The notes under the pieces: model-generated | What the model saw: the letters and a program-made list of their open reading frames with translations, nothing else | What the model was told of the DNA's origin: nothing | The model's database searches: none | Part shown: positions 1 to 9,029 of the stretch, piece by piece | Numbering within the stretch: position 1 is the stretch's first letter | Layout: each line of letters starts with the position of its first letter | Position numbers and translations under genes: made by a program | DNA from: Flavobacterium sp. SUN052 | Lineage (GTDB): Bacteria > Bacteroidota > Bacteroidia > Flavobacteriales > Flavobacteriaceae | Reading direction: 5' to 3' | Length of the DNA: 64,000 nucleotides | Assembly: GCF_028867935.1 (NCBI RefSeq) | Contig: NZ_JAPQNS010000003.1 | Coordinates: 124,001 to 188,000, forward strand

Positions 1-1
1 G

Positions 2-1696
2 TTCAATATTAAAGAAATTGAACTCTATCAAACAGCCGGTTATGAGTTTCTGATTGACTTTTATTTCGATAAAGTAACTGCCGTGTATCTGTTTGTGGGT
101 GCGTTTGTCACGTTTCTGATAACGCGCTATAGCCGCTACTACATGCACATGGAAGATGGCTATAAGCGGTTTTTTGCCACGATACTGTTCTTCTACCTCG
201 GATACAACTTCACCGTACTGGCGGGCAATTTCGAGTCGCTGTTTATTGGTTGGGAGGTGCTGGGTATCTCTTCGTTTTTGCTGATTGCGTTCTACCGGGA
301 ACGCTATTTACCCGTCCGCAACGCCGTAAAAGTGTTTTCGATTTATCGAATCGGTGATGTGGGAATTTTGCTGGCTATGTGGGCTAGTCACCACCTCTGG
401 CACGAGAACATCACGTTTCTGCGCCTACATAACTACGAGCTGGTTCATGAACACCTGAGCGGCCACAGTGGAGTTGGCATCTTTATTTCGGTGTGCATTT
501 TAGTAGCTGCTGCTGCCAAGTCAGCCCAATTGCCTTTTTCATCGTGGTTGCCACGGGCTATGGAGGGCCCAACCCCTTCGAGTGCAATTTTCTACGGCTC
601 GTTATCAGTACATTTTGGCGTTTTTCTGTTGCTGCGCACTATCCCATTCTGGGAGCAACAGTGGTCGGCGCGGGTTCTGATTGGCTTGGTGGGTTTAGCC
701 ACTGCCTTGATTGCCTTTCCAATTGCTCAGGTTCAATCCACGGTTAAAACCCAGATTGCCTATGCATCGATCGCTCAGATTGGGTTGATGTTCATTGAAA
801 TCGCCCTGGGCTTTGAAACGCTGGTGCTGATTCACTTTATGGGGAACGCCTTTTTGCGGACGTACCAACTCCTGGTATCGCCATCAGTGGTTAGCTACCT
901 CATTCGCGATCAGTTTTACCATTTTGAACCCCGTACCGAGTCGTTTGCTGATACCTGGCCCCGCAAGGTTGCTTTTTCGATCTATATGCTGTCGCTGAAG
1001 GAGTGGAACCTAGACCGGTTCATGAATCGGATAATATTTCGATCATTTAAGCAACTGGGCCATCGATTAGATTTCATTACGCCCCGCAATGCGTTTGTGC
1101 TGTTAGGCTTAACCTACGCACTTGGTGAGTTTCTGCTGTTTCACGAAGACCTTATTCCGGGAGCTATCCGTCCGTTTATGCCGGTGCTTTTCGCCTTCAT
1201 CGGGCTTCTTCAGGTTTTTAAGGCTTTCTCGGAGCACAAATCCCCACAATTGGCCTGGGTGCTGGTCATCATCAATCACCTCTGGATTGCCCTGGCAGTA
1301 TCGTTTAATGAAAGCTATGACCGCAATCAGACATTTATATACCTGAGCGGAGTGGTAGTTGCTGGAATAATAGGATATGTATGTCTGCAACGGCTCAAGC
1401 AGCGAGAGAGGGGCAATTTCGACCTCGACAGCTATTACGGCCACGTTTATGAGCACCGCGGACTAGCCTTAGTGTTTTTGTTGGCATCGCTGGGACTGAT
1501 GGGCTTCCCAATCACTACGACGTTCATTGGTGAGGACTTGATTTTCAGCCACATTCACGAAAATCAGTTTGCGCTGGCCTTCTTCAACTCATTGAGTTTC
1601 ATTCTGAGTGGAATTGCCCTCATCCGAATTTACTCGCGCCTGTTTTTAGGGCCACACATAAAAACGTATCACGAAAGACCCTATCGGTCGGCATAA
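2..1696 (+). CDS. NuoL/DabB-like proton-conducting membrane subunit (5' end outside window)
   Basis: The reading frame is open from base 2, so the gene begins upstream of the window; 564 residues are visible. It is a very hydrophobic antiporter-like subunit of the NuoL/MrpA superfamily. Two hallmark helices are present: GWEVLGISSFLLIAFYR, carrying the conserved TM5 glutamate, and AKSAQLPFSSWLPRAMEGP, carrying the lysine of the proton path. The SSAIFYGSLSVH stretch and the lack of other nuo genes nearby point to the DabB branch, the proton-translocating half of the DAB inorganic-carbon pump, rather than complex I. A DabA (DUF2309) partner is not downstream; it would have to lie upstream, outside the window. 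The downstream SulP gene lies 82 bp away on the same strand, which supports a role in bicarbonate or CO2 uptake. The family is certain; the DabB assignment is inference. Confidence 0.75.
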   Translation, partial: FNIKEIELYQTAGYEFLIDFYFDKVTAVYLFVGAFVTFLITRYSRYYMHMEDGYKRFFATILFFYLGYNFTVLAGNFESLFIGWEVLGISSFLLIAFYRERYLPVRNAVKVFSIYRIGDVGILLAMWASHHLWHENITFLRLHNYELVHEHLSGHSGVGIFISVCILVAAAAKSAQLPFSSWLPRAMEGPTPSSAIFYGSLSVHFGVFLLLRTIPFWEQQWSARVLIGLVGLATALIAFPIAQVQSTVKTQIAYASIAQIGLMFIEIALGFETLVLIHFMGNAFLRTYQLLVSPSVVSYLIRDQFYHFEPRTESFADTWPRKVAFSIYMLSLKEWNLDRFMNRIIFRSFKQLGHRLDFITPRNAFVLLGLTYALGEFLLFHEDLIPGAIRPFMPVLFAFIGLLQVFKAFSEHKSPQLAWVLVIINHLWIALAVSFNESYDRNQTFIYLSGVVVAGIIGYVCLQRLKQRERGNFDLDSYYGHVYEHRGLALVFLLASLGLMGFPITTTFIGEDLIFSHIHENQFALAFFNSLSFILSGIALIRIYSRLFLGPHIKTYHERPYRSA

Positions 1697-1778
1697 AGTC
1701 CGGTTGCTGCAAACGGTTTTCAAATCAACCAGTAGCAGTTATCGCAAACATATAAACTCTAAACAGTAAAAATCAACC

Positions 1779-3416
1779 ATGTCAACTGAACACAAACAAT
1801 CAGTACCGCTAACTGGATTGGCTGGCTTGAAGCAAAACTGGTCTACAGACTTGCTTTCAGGATTTTTAGTTTCTTTGATTGCCCTTCCTTTGAGCTTGGG
1901 TATCGCTTCGGCGAGTAATTTTCCGCCTATTATGGGTGTATTAACTGCCATTGTCGGTGGTTTAATTGTAGCATTTTTTGCCGGTTCTGAACCCACAATC
2001 AAAGGCCCGGCTGCTGGCTTAATTGTAATTGTTGCCGGTGCCGTTGAAGAACTTGGCCGTGGCAACCTCGAATTGGGCTGGCACCTGGCTTTGGGTGTTA
2101 TTGTCGTTGCGGGTTTAGTGCAGGTGCTGTTTGGTGTACTGAAAGTGGCCAAACTAGCCGACTTTTTCCCGCTGTCAGCCGTTCACGGTATGCTCGCGGC
2201 CATCGGCATCATTATCATGTCGAAGCAGATTCACCTGGCTGTTGGCGCGCACCCATCAGACCTGAAAGGGAAAGAGCCGCTCGAACTGATCGCCATGGTA
2301 CCGGAGAGCTTGGCCAATATGGAGTGGCACGTAGCCGTAATTGGCTTGGTTAGCCTGGTTATTCTGTTTAGCTGGCCAAGTATCAAAAACAAAGCGATCA
2401 AGCAAATTCCGCCTGCTTTGGTGGTGCTTGTTGTTGCTGTAGCGCTGGGCCTTTATTTCCACTTGTCGGATACAAAAGTATATGGCGACATCAAGCCATT
2501 GGTGAATCCGGGCGAATTCAAACTGAATGTCAACGTTGATTTCGGTGCCTGGACGGGTGATCTGATGCCTATTGCCCTCAAATACCTGGCCATGTTTGCT
2601 CTGATCGGTTCACTCGAATCGTTGCTGACCGGTAAGGCAATTGACTTACTTGATCCCTACAAACGCAAATCGAATCTGAGCAAGGACCTTACTGCGGTTG
2701 GTATTGGTAATATGACGGCTGCTGCTTTGGGTGGTTTACCAATGATTTCGGAAGTAGCGCGTTCGTCGGCCAACTTGACTAACGGAGGTAAAACCCGTTG
2801 GGCTAACTTTTTCCATGGCGCTTTCCTGCTAATTTTTGTGGTGGCTTTGGTGCCGCTTATCAAACTGGTTCCGGTTGCTGCCCTGGCCGCCATTCTTATT
2901 GCCGTTGGTTTCCGTCTGGCAAATCCGAAAGAATTCCGCCATATGTACCACATCGGACCTGAGCAATTGATTGTTTTTGTGATAACAATTATCGCTACCC
3001 TGGCTACTGACCTGCTGATTGGTATTGCGGTTGGTATCGCTACCGAATTTATTATTCAATTGGTGCTAGGCTTACCCATTAAGTATTTGTTCAAGCCCGA
3101 TCAGACATTGGTTTCTGAAGGCAACCACCACACGCTGACGATCAATGGTGCGGCTGTGTTTACCAACTACCTGAGTATCAAAAAACAGTTAGATACTATT
3201 CCGCAGCAGGCAGGGCAGCACGTAGTTGTCGATCTACACAACGCTCATTATGTAGATCATACGGTGATGGAAAACCTGCACAACTACGAACGGGATTTCC
3301 AAGTGGCTGGGGGCGAATTCCACATCATCAATCTGGACGAGCATAAGCCAATGTCGGCTCACCCGCTGGCAGCCCGTCGGAAACCCAAAGCAACTATGCA
3401 ACCGCAACAGGTTTAA
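1779..3416 (+). CDS. SulP family inorganic anion transporter (putative bicarbonate transporter)
   Basis: A 545-residue SulP (SLC26-like) permease. The N-terminal half has the typical LPLSLGIASASNFPP helix and the GSEPTIKGPAAGL signature, followed by about 10-12 membrane helices to about residue 425. A C-terminal STAS domain at about 435-525 follows (VVVDLHNAHYVDHTVMENL). The usual STAS phospho-acceptor position reads DH, not DS. SulP proteins move sulfate, bicarbonate or dicarboxylates with Na+ or H+. The neighbours (NuoL/DabB-like subunit, porin, second SulP with carbonic anhydrase) make bicarbonate the likeliest substrate, by inference. The gene is probably co-transcribed with the upstream one (82 bp gap). 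The start is the first ATG and gives a normal SulP N terminus. Confidence 0.85.
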   Translation: MSTEHKQSVPLTGLAGLKQNWSTDLLSGFLVSLIALPLSLGIASASNFPPIMGVLTAIVGGLIVAFFAGSEPTIKGPAAGLIVIVAGAVEELGRGNLELGWHLALGVIVVAGLVQVLFGVLKVAKLADFFPLSAVHGMLAAIGIIIMSKQIHLAVGAHPSDLKGKEPLELIAMVPESLANMEWHVAVIGLVSLVILFSWPSIKNKAIKQIPPALVVLVVAVALGLYFHLSDTKVYGDIKPLVNPGEFKLNVNVDFGAWTGDLMPIALKYLAMFALIGSLESLLTGKAIDLLDPYKRKSNLSKDLTAVGIGNMTAAALGGLPMISEVARSSANLTNGGKTRWANFFHGAFLLIFVVALVPLIKLVPVAALAAILIAVGFRLANPKEFRHMYHIGPEQLIVFVITIIATLATDLLIGIAVGIATEFIIQLVLGLPIKYLFKPDQTLVSEGNHHTLTINGAAVFTNYLSIKKQLDTIPQQAGQHVVVDLHNAHYVDHTVMENLHNYERDFQVAGGEFHIINLDEHKPMSAHPLAARRKPKATMQPQQV

Positions 3417-3445
3417 TTATTCAAGCTCACTAACGCGTCTGATTG

Positions 3446-3582
3446 TCTCTACCCCTCTCCCTGCGCAGGGAGAGGGGAGGCTTACCGTCACGTTTCGTTT
3501 GTTGAAGGGGTTAACAAACGAAACAAGACAAAGACTGGCCGCAGGGGCCTCCTCTCTCCCTGCGAAGGGGACGGGTAGAGAT
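3446..3582. repeat. compound palindromic intergenic element
   Basis: Between the SulP gene and the porin gene lies a structured element. It contains a perfect 26-bp palindrome (3452-3477, CCCCTCTCCCTGC and its complement). It also contains a hairpin with 12-bp arms (3492-3503 and 3513-3524, GTTTCGTTTGTT / AACAAACGAAAC). The outer flanks are roughly inverted copies of each other (3446-3469 against 3559-3582). It could act as a terminator or mRNA stabiliser, or be a dispersed intergenic repeat; no T-tract follows. Confidence 0.7.
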
Positions 3583-3645
3583 TGTCGGACGGTAGATCGG
3601 TGAGGTTGATTTCTTCCACTTTAAATTCAGTCTGATTCTTCCGTT

Positions 3646-5082
3646 ATGAAAATTCACTTCACCTTAGCCTTGCTGCTAAGTGCTGGCATCGCCATGGCTC
3701 AAACGCCCGGTGCCGCCCCCAAAACAACCGACTCAACAGTTGTTGCGGCCGAACAAACAACAAAAAAGCCGCAACCAGTTAGTGCCGAGAAAAACGAGTT
3801 AAAGTACAACCTTAACGAATCGGGCTCGCACTTTTTTAAGATAACAGTGCTGAATCAGACCTGGTTACGACTCAACCAGAGCAACCCTGGCACAACTGTT
3901 ATTGGCGAACCCAAGAACCAGACATTCGACATTGGATTGCGCCGTACCCGGCTTCAGCTTTATGGGCAGATCAATGACCGCACGATGATCTATGTCCAGT
4001 TCGGCATGAACAATTTTAACTTTCTGAATGGCTTTCCGGCATACAACACCACAGGAACGCCCAGTAACCGGAAAGTTGCGGCCTTTTTTCACGATGCAGT
4101 TGGCGAGTATTCCGCTTTCAGAGGAAAGGATTATCTGAAAATTGGTGCGGGCTTAACCATTGTAAACGGTTTGTCTCGGTTTAGTCAGCCGAGTGTCAGC
4201 ACCATTATGACGATGGATGTGCCTGTGTTTGCCCAAGCTACCGTTGACCAGACCGACGAGTTTTCGCGAAAATTAACACTATATGCCCGGGGTCAGGTTG
4301 GCCGTATCGATTACCGGATTGGCGTTAGCGACCCATTTCCGATAGCGACTAATGGGGCTGCCCCTCCAGCCATTTCGTCAAATGCCAGTTTTGCGCTGAA
4401 AGGTCATCATAAACAGGTTCAAGGGTTTTTTATGTACCAGTTTTTCGACAAGGAGTCGCACATTACACCTGGCTACATGACCGGTACATACCTTGGAAAG
4501 AAAAAAGTATTAACGCTTGAGGGCGGATTCATTGCCCAGAAAAACGCTCTTTGGCGGAAGTCAGGCGCTGATACACTCTATCAGAACATAAATCTGTGGT
4601 CGCTGGCATCGTTTCTGGATATGCCGCTTAACCGGGCTACGGGTTCGGCCGTTAACGCCTATTTGGGCTATTTCCATACGGATTATGGTACCAACTACCT
4701 GCGTTATAATGGTATCATGAATCCTGCCAGTGGCACCACGTTGCCCATAACAGGCGCATCAGGCACGCAGGGAAATGCGTTCCCGATGTTTGGAACGGGT
4801 AGCGTTGTGTACTCACAACTTGGTTATCTGTTTGCGCGCGACCTCTTAGGCAAAAATGGAACCTTGATGCCCTATGCATCAGCACAAATTGCCGATTACC
4901 AGCGCGTAAGCAAAACAATGGGCGTGTATGCTGTGGGAGTTAACTGGCTTATTAACGGACATAATTCCAAGATGACACTCGATTATCAGAACCGTCCTTA
5001 TTATCAAGCTGCTACAACCGGCCAGCTTAACCCGCAAGGTCGCCGTGGCACGCTAACATTGCAGTATCAGGTATTTATTTAA
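3646..5082 (+). CDS. outer-membrane porin-like protein
   Basis: A 478-residue protein with a clear Sec signal peptide (MKIHFTLALLLSAGIAMAQ). A low-complexity Pro/Thr/Lys segment runs to about residue 55. The rest alternates polar and aromatic residues as in a beta-barrel (for example RLQLYGQINDRTMIYVQFGMNNF) and ends in a final strand TLTLQYQVFI with a C-terminal aromatic-hydrophobic pattern. It resembles Bacteroidota porins of the phosphate-selective OprO/OprP kind, but no specificity can be read. Its place between two SulP anion transporters suggests an outer-membrane route for anions such as bicarbonate (inference). A large perfect inverted repeat follows the stop and probably ends transcription. 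Confidence 0.7.
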   Translation: MKIHFTLALLLSAGIAMAQTPGAAPKTTDSTVVAAEQTTKKPQPVSAEKNELKYNLNESGSHFFKITVLNQTWLRLNQSNPGTTVIGEPKNQTFDIGLRRTRLQLYGQINDRTMIYVQFGMNNFNFLNGFPAYNTTGTPSNRKVAAFFHDAVGEYSAFRGKDYLKIGAGLTIVNGLSRFSQPSVSTIMTMDVPVFAQATVDQTDEFSRKLTLYARGQVGRIDYRIGVSDPFPIATNGAAPPAISSNASFALKGHHKQVQGFFMYQFFDKESHITPGYMTGTYLGKKKVLTLEGGFIAQKNALWRKSGADTLYQNINLWSLASFLDMPLNRATGSAVNAYLGYFHTDYGTNYLRYNGIMNPASGTTLPITGASGTQGNAFPMFGTGSVVYSQLGYLFARDLLGKNGTLMPYASAQIADYQRVSKTMGVYAVGVNWLINGHNSKMTLDYQNRPYYQAATTGQLNPQGRRGTLTLQYQVFI

Positions 5083-5100
5083 CCAGGTAGTTGGGTAATA

Positions 5101-5160
5101 GGTAGATTAGGTAATTGGGGATTGAGCTACCGATCATCAGCCCCAATTACCTAATCTACC
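5101..5160. terminator. bidirectional terminator, perfect 20-bp inverted repeat
   Basis: GGTAGATTAGGTAATTGGGG (5101-5120) is matched exactly by its reverse complement at 5141-5160, with a 20-nt loop. It sits between the convergent porin and carbonic anhydrase genes, so it can end transcripts from both sides. It lacks a strong U-tract, so Rho-independent function is inferred from stem length and position. Confidence 0.6.
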
Positions 5161-5162
5161 GG

Positions 5163-5798
5163 TCACCTAGCAACCAAACTGCTTTCCTGCACTTCCGCCA
5201 AGCTGGGCGGAACCACCTTGATTACTTCGTTTAAGAGGCCTGTGCGGAGATTAAATACCCAGCCATGAAGGATGGGCATCTGATGACTTGCCCACATTTT
5301 TTGTACACTATCGGTAGCCGCCATGTTCTGGATTTGATCCTCAACATTCAATTCCACCAGCCTGTCAAAGCGAGCCTGGAAATCAGTAATCTGATCTAAT
5401 TCTGCCTTTTTTTGTTGCTGAACGCGGTCAATATTGGCTAGCCATTGATCAATTAAGCCCAGTTTTTTGCCCGCCATAGCGGCTTTTACACCCCCGCACT
5501 CGTAATGGCCACAAACAATAACGTGCTTCACTTGCAATACCTCAACGGAATATTGGATTACACTGAGCACGTTCAGGTCATTAGGAACAACCAGGTTAGC
5601 AATATTGCGGTGTACAAACATTTCACCAGGATCGGTACCTGTTATCTGCTCTGCCGAAACACGACTGTCGGAGCAACCAATCCACAAAAAACCGGGCTTT
5701 TGGTCACTCGATAAAGTGCTGAAGTAGTTGTCTTCGAATTCAATTTTATCCTGAACCCAAGCTTTATTGTAGAGGAGTAATTTTTCAGATGCTTTCAT
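5163..5798 (-). CDS. beta-class carbonic anhydrase
   Basis: Interconverts CO2 and bicarbonate in the cytoplasm. Counting from the chosen start (ATG at 5798, MKASEKLLLYNKAW), the zinc ligands of beta-carbonic anhydrases are visible as C42, H98 and C101 (GCSDSR and CGHYECGG), with the D44-R46 dyad. The length of 211 residues is normal. A longer frame opens at 5834, but its extra 12 residues precede the conserved N terminus. The gene starts 14 bp inside the end of the upstream SulP gene, so the two are almost certainly one transcript and translationally coupled. A SulP plus carbonic anhydrase pair is a recurrent bicarbonate uptake arrangement: the permease imports HCO3- and the enzyme equilibrates it. 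Confidence 0.93.
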   Translation of the reverse strand: MKASEKLLLYNKAWVQDKIEFEDNYFSTLSSDQKPGFLWIGCSDSRVSAEQITGTDPGEMFVHRNIANLVVPNDLNVLSVIQYSVEVLQVKHVIVCGHYECGGVKAAMAGKKLGLIDQWLANIDRVQQQKKAELDQITDFQARFDRLVELNVEDQIQNMAATDSVQKMWASHQMPILHGWVFNLRTGLLNEVIKVVPPSLAEVQESSLVAR

Positions 5799-7461
5799 AA
5801 GCCGACGAAACTCGTTTACGTTGTTCAATATCACGCAGTTCGTATGTGATGCCCCGGTTTCGGGCGGTCTCTGCGTAATCAGTCAGAAGTACAAAAATAT
5901 CGTGGTCGATAAAGGAGGCATACCGTCCATCAATCAAAACAGAATCACCGGCTTTTAAAGAACTTAATGTCTCTTTGAGCCGGGGTTTGCTGAGAAAGTA
6001 AATGTCTCGCTGGAATTTAATTAATACGTTTTTACCATCTCGGATAACCCGTAGAGGTGACTGAGAGTTGGTATACAGGACGAAAAAATAACCAACTACC
6101 AAACCGATCAGAATTCCGAAAAGTAGATTTATAAATACGATCCCTAGTACGGTGACTAAAAACGGGATAAACTGGTTCATTCCCTCCTGGTAAACGTCCT
6201 TAAAAATAGCGGGCCTTGCCAGTCTGTAACCAATAACAATCAACAGGGCCGCGATACATGATAGCGGAATATGGTTAAGGAATGAACCGGCCAAAAACAC
6301 AGAGAGAAATAGCAGCAGTCCCTGGAACATGGTAGAGAGCCGCGTTTGGGCTCCTCCAAACAAGTTTGTTGATGTACGTATGACAACTGAGGTAAGGGGC
6401 AAACCACCAACGAGTCCCGACAGAATATTTCCGACTCCCTGAGCCATTAATTCCTGGTTGGTTGACGACACGCGCCGAAGTGGATCAATTCGATCAGCGG
6501 CCTCCAGATTGATCAGGGTTTCGAGACTGGCTACCAGCGCGATTGTGCAGGCTATTTCATAAATCCGGAAGTCCCCCAGGAAGCTGAAATCCGGATAATC
6601 AATGACCGATCTAAGCCCATTTCCTGCTGATATGACTGGCATACGGACCATGTGTTCGCTAGAATCGCCCAGAAATAGAGTAGTAATGTAGTACCCGAAA
6701 AATTGGTTTAGGGCCACGCCCGCCAGCACAACTATAACTGCGGCTGGTAAAAGCTGGCTTAAACGAGCGCCACGGCCAGAAAACCGGTCCCAGAAAAACA
6801 GAATGAGAAAAGACACAAAACTTATAATGAGCGCACCGGGGCTAGCCGTTACAATTGCCTGATAAATTTCAGATAACGTATTTTCACTGTCGGCCAACTG
6901 GCTAAATTCATACTCGCCTTCGTAGTCACTGTCGCGGCCGAGAGCGTGCGGAATCTGCTTTAATACAATAACAAGCCCGATCCCTACTAACATGCCTTTA
7001 ATAACGGAGTTGGGGAAATAGCTGCTGAGTCGCCCGGCTTTCAGCGCACCCATAATAATCTGGATAATACCAGCGAGCACCACGGCTACCAGAAATGCTT
7101 CGTATGAGCCTAGCTGAACAATTGAATCAGCTACGATAACAGCCAAACCGGCGGCAGGGCCACTAACACTAACTTCAGACCCGGAAAGCAACCCTACCAC
7201 AATACCGCCAATGATACCGGCCACCAGGCCAGCAAACAGAGGAGCTCCTGAGGCCAGTGCAATACCTAAACAAAGGGGGAGTCCAGCCAGAAAAACGGAG
7301 AGCCCGGCCGTTAAATCGTTCGATAAGTATTCCGTGCGGTAATTTTGGAAAGTACGGATAGCGTTACTGAATGGCATTGGGTCAAGGGGTTTATAGTTTT
7401 TGCCGCGTTCAAAAAACAAATTTTTGACTTGTGATCCATTGCTAAATACATACTCAGTCAA
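5785..7461 (-). CDS. SulP family anion transporter, partner of carbonic anhydrase
   Basis: A 558-residue SulP permease, paralogous to the one at 1779-3416. Visible are the LPLCLGIALASGAP helix, the GSEVSVSGPAAGLAVIVADS signature, about 11-12 membrane helices and a C-terminal STAS domain (about 455-545; DSVLIDGRYASFIDHDIF) with DH at the usual phospho-serine position, as in its paralogue. The first ATG gives a 28-residue N-terminal extension; an internal ATG at 7377 (MPFSNAIRTF) would give a more usual SulP N terminus and cannot be excluded. The 3' end overlaps the carbonic anhydrase gene by 14 bp, indicating bicarbonate as substrate (inference from genetic coupling). Confidence 0.88.
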   Translation of the reverse strand: MTEYVFSNGSQVKNLFFERGKNYKPLDPMPFSNAIRTFQNYRTEYLSNDLTAGLSVFLAGLPLCLGIALASGAPLFAGLVAGIIGGIVVGLLSGSEVSVSGPAAGLAVIVADSIVQLGSYEAFLVAVVLAGIIQIIMGALKAGRLSSYFPNSVIKGMLVGIGLVIVLKQIPHALGRDSDYEGEYEFSQLADSENTLSEIYQAIVTASPGALIISFVSFLILFFWDRFSGRGARLSQLLPAAVIVVLAGVALNQFFGYYITTLFLGDSSEHMVRMPVISAGNGLRSVIDYPDFSFLGDFRIYEIACTIALVASLETLINLEAADRIDPLRRVSSTNQELMAQGVGNILSGLVGGLPLTSVVIRTSTNLFGGAQTRLSTMFQGLLLFLSVFLAGSFLNHIPLSCIAALLIVIGYRLARPAIFKDVYQEGMNQFIPFLVTVLGIVFINLLFGILIGLVVGYFFVLYTNSQSPLRVIRDGKNVLIKFQRDIYFLSKPRLKETLSSLKAGDSVLIDGRYASFIDHDIFVLLTDYAETARNRGITYELRDIEQRKRVSSAYESI

Positions 7462-7554
7462 TAGATTACATGCCCAAAATAAGGCAAAAAGGATGTGGAG
7501 TTAACTATCATCACCTCCGAATGTTCGTAGGAGTAAGTAACTCAGATGTTTACT

Positions 7555-8454
7555 TTACAATGAATAATATTCCTCTGCTACCAGTTGTTCGGGGATAGTA
7601 TCGTAATTGGTCATTGTTTTAAGGTTGATTTCTATAGTGCGCGCAATGGTTGTCATTGGCGTATCGGTTGGTTTATCCTCGAAGGGGTCCTGCAACTGAA
7701 TGGCGCTCTTTTCGATTAGCAAAAAGGTAGAAGCAATCAACGTCACCAGGGGAACATCCAGAAAATAAACATCAGCTTCAAAACAGAACGGCAGAATAGC
7801 AGCAAACATGAAGATAAACACGCGCATATAAGACGAATAGGAACGCGGAAAAATCGTGTTTTTGATTCGCTCGCAGCGCCCCATAGAATCGGTCAGGCTA
7901 TTCAGCGTGCTGCTGAGATGATTCATCTGGAAATCGGTCAGTTGACCTGATTCGTACAACTGTCTGATTGCATTGCCGTGGCTCAATAGCAGGGCGTTGG
8001 GTTTGTTGTCGAATGTCATGATGTAGCGAACATTAGCCGGGGGCAAAAACTCATACAGGTGTTTGCTCACATCAAGCCTCCGTAACGAATCGCCCAATGC
8101 ATAACACCAGGCACACTGGCGTAGCACAAACGACCGAAGAATTGATTCCCGATCAGCACCTGACGGTAGAAACATCTGCAATTGCCGAATAAAACTGCGA
8201 CTATCGTTGACAATAGCCCCCCAGGCAATGCGGGCTTCCCACCAGCGGTCATACGATTGATTAGTGCGGAAAGCCAACAGCAGTGATATACAGGTGCCGA
8301 GCAGAGCCGGAATCGCAATCGGAATGGTCAGAAACCACAAGCTAAAATACAATTTAATGATCACGACAAGGTTTGCAAACAGGAAGACGAGGATGGCGTC
8401 CCGCCGAATTTCTTTGACGTAGAAACCTATTGGAATCGGTTTTTCTAATAGCAT
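7555..8454 (-). CDS. bestrophin-like membrane channel (UPF0187/YneE family)
   Basis: A 299-residue bacterial bestrophin homologue. It has the family's N-terminal pattern of two helices followed by LLLAFRTNQSYDRWWEAR and SRSFIRQ, a second helix pair at about 205-245 (YMRVFIFMFAAILPFCF ... LVTLIASTFLLIEKSAIQLQDPFEDKPTD), and the conserved acidic PFE segment. Bacterial bestrophins form pentameric channels. Animal members pass Cl- and HCO3-, and algal members supply bicarbonate to the carbon-concentrating system. It sits 93 bp upstream of the SulP-carbonic anhydrase pair on the same strand, so a bicarbonate or counter-ion function is plausible but inferred. Confidence 0.85.
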   Translation of the reverse strand: MLLEKPIPIGFYVKEIRRDAILVFLFANLVVIIKLYFSLWFLTIPIAIPALLGTCISLLLAFRTNQSYDRWWEARIAWGAIVNDSRSFIRQLQMFLPSGADRESILRSFVLRQCAWCYALGDSLRRLDVSKHLYEFLPPANVRYIMTFDNKPNALLLSHGNAIRQLYESGQLTDFQMNHLSSTLNSLTDSMGRCERIKNTIFPRSYSSYMRVFIFMFAAILPFCFEADVYFLDVPLVTLIASTFLLIEKSAIQLQDPFEDKPTDTPMTTIARTIEINLKTMTNYDTIPEQLVAEEYYSL

Positions 8455-8515
8455 ATAGATAACGTTGATGAGTGGAGGAGGTTAATTCAAGCCACTCTTT
8501 TATAGGTTGTTAGTG

Positions 8516-8953
8516 TCAGTGAATAGCGCCGTTCCTGGCTTTAAAAAGTTCTTCGCACGCCTGCACTAAACGGTTGCCGAGCCATTTCCCCGAGGCCGTC
8601 AGTTGACCCAGAATAACAGCCGCATTACCCACCCAAAAGGTATAGTCAGCAACCGCTGTATTCGCAATAATTGCTGTCAGACCAATGAGTAGCACGAGCA
8701 GACTCAGATAGGTGAGTAATAGGGAGTCCGTTCGCCAGGAATAAATAGATTCGATCATTGGAATCAGGTATCGGTTTTCTGTCTGCATCCGTTCAGAGGC
8801 CTGCCAGAAAGCGCTGCCTAGCAAAAACACACTTAGTAAGGTCACGCCATTGATCAAATTAACCAGTTCAAGTTCAGTGGCTGTGTCAAACGCAATGATG
8901 AACCATCCCGATATTCCTCCATTTTGTTGTATTAAGTTGAGTAACTGTTCCAT
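8516..8953 (-). CDS. uncharacterised small membrane protein
   Basis: I do not recognise this 145-residue protein. It has about three hydrophobic helices (about 33-50 VNLINGVTLLSVFLLGSAFW, 78-97 LLTYLSLLVLLIGLTAIIAN, 103-122 FWVGNAAVILGQL) and an amphipathic C-terminal tail (LVQACEELFKARNG). No signal peptide, metal motif or catalytic motif is evident. It lies 61 bp upstream of the bestrophin gene on the same strand and is probably the first gene of the operon running through bestrophin, SulP and carbonic anhydrase. It may be an accessory subunit, but nothing in the sequence proves it. Confidence 0.6.
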   Translation of the reverse strand: MEQLLNLIQQNGGISGWFIIAFDTATELELVNLINGVTLLSVFLLGSAFWQASERMQTENRYLIPMIESIYSWRTDSLLLTYLSLLVLLIGLTAIIANTAVADYTFWVGNAAVILGQLTASGKWLGNRLVQACEELFKARNGAIH

Positions 8954-9029
8954 CGCAGATCAAGTTGAGTTGACCAACAAAAGTAAAGTGGCAGTATTAG
9001 GGGGGACTTACAGCTACCTTAGAAAAAAA

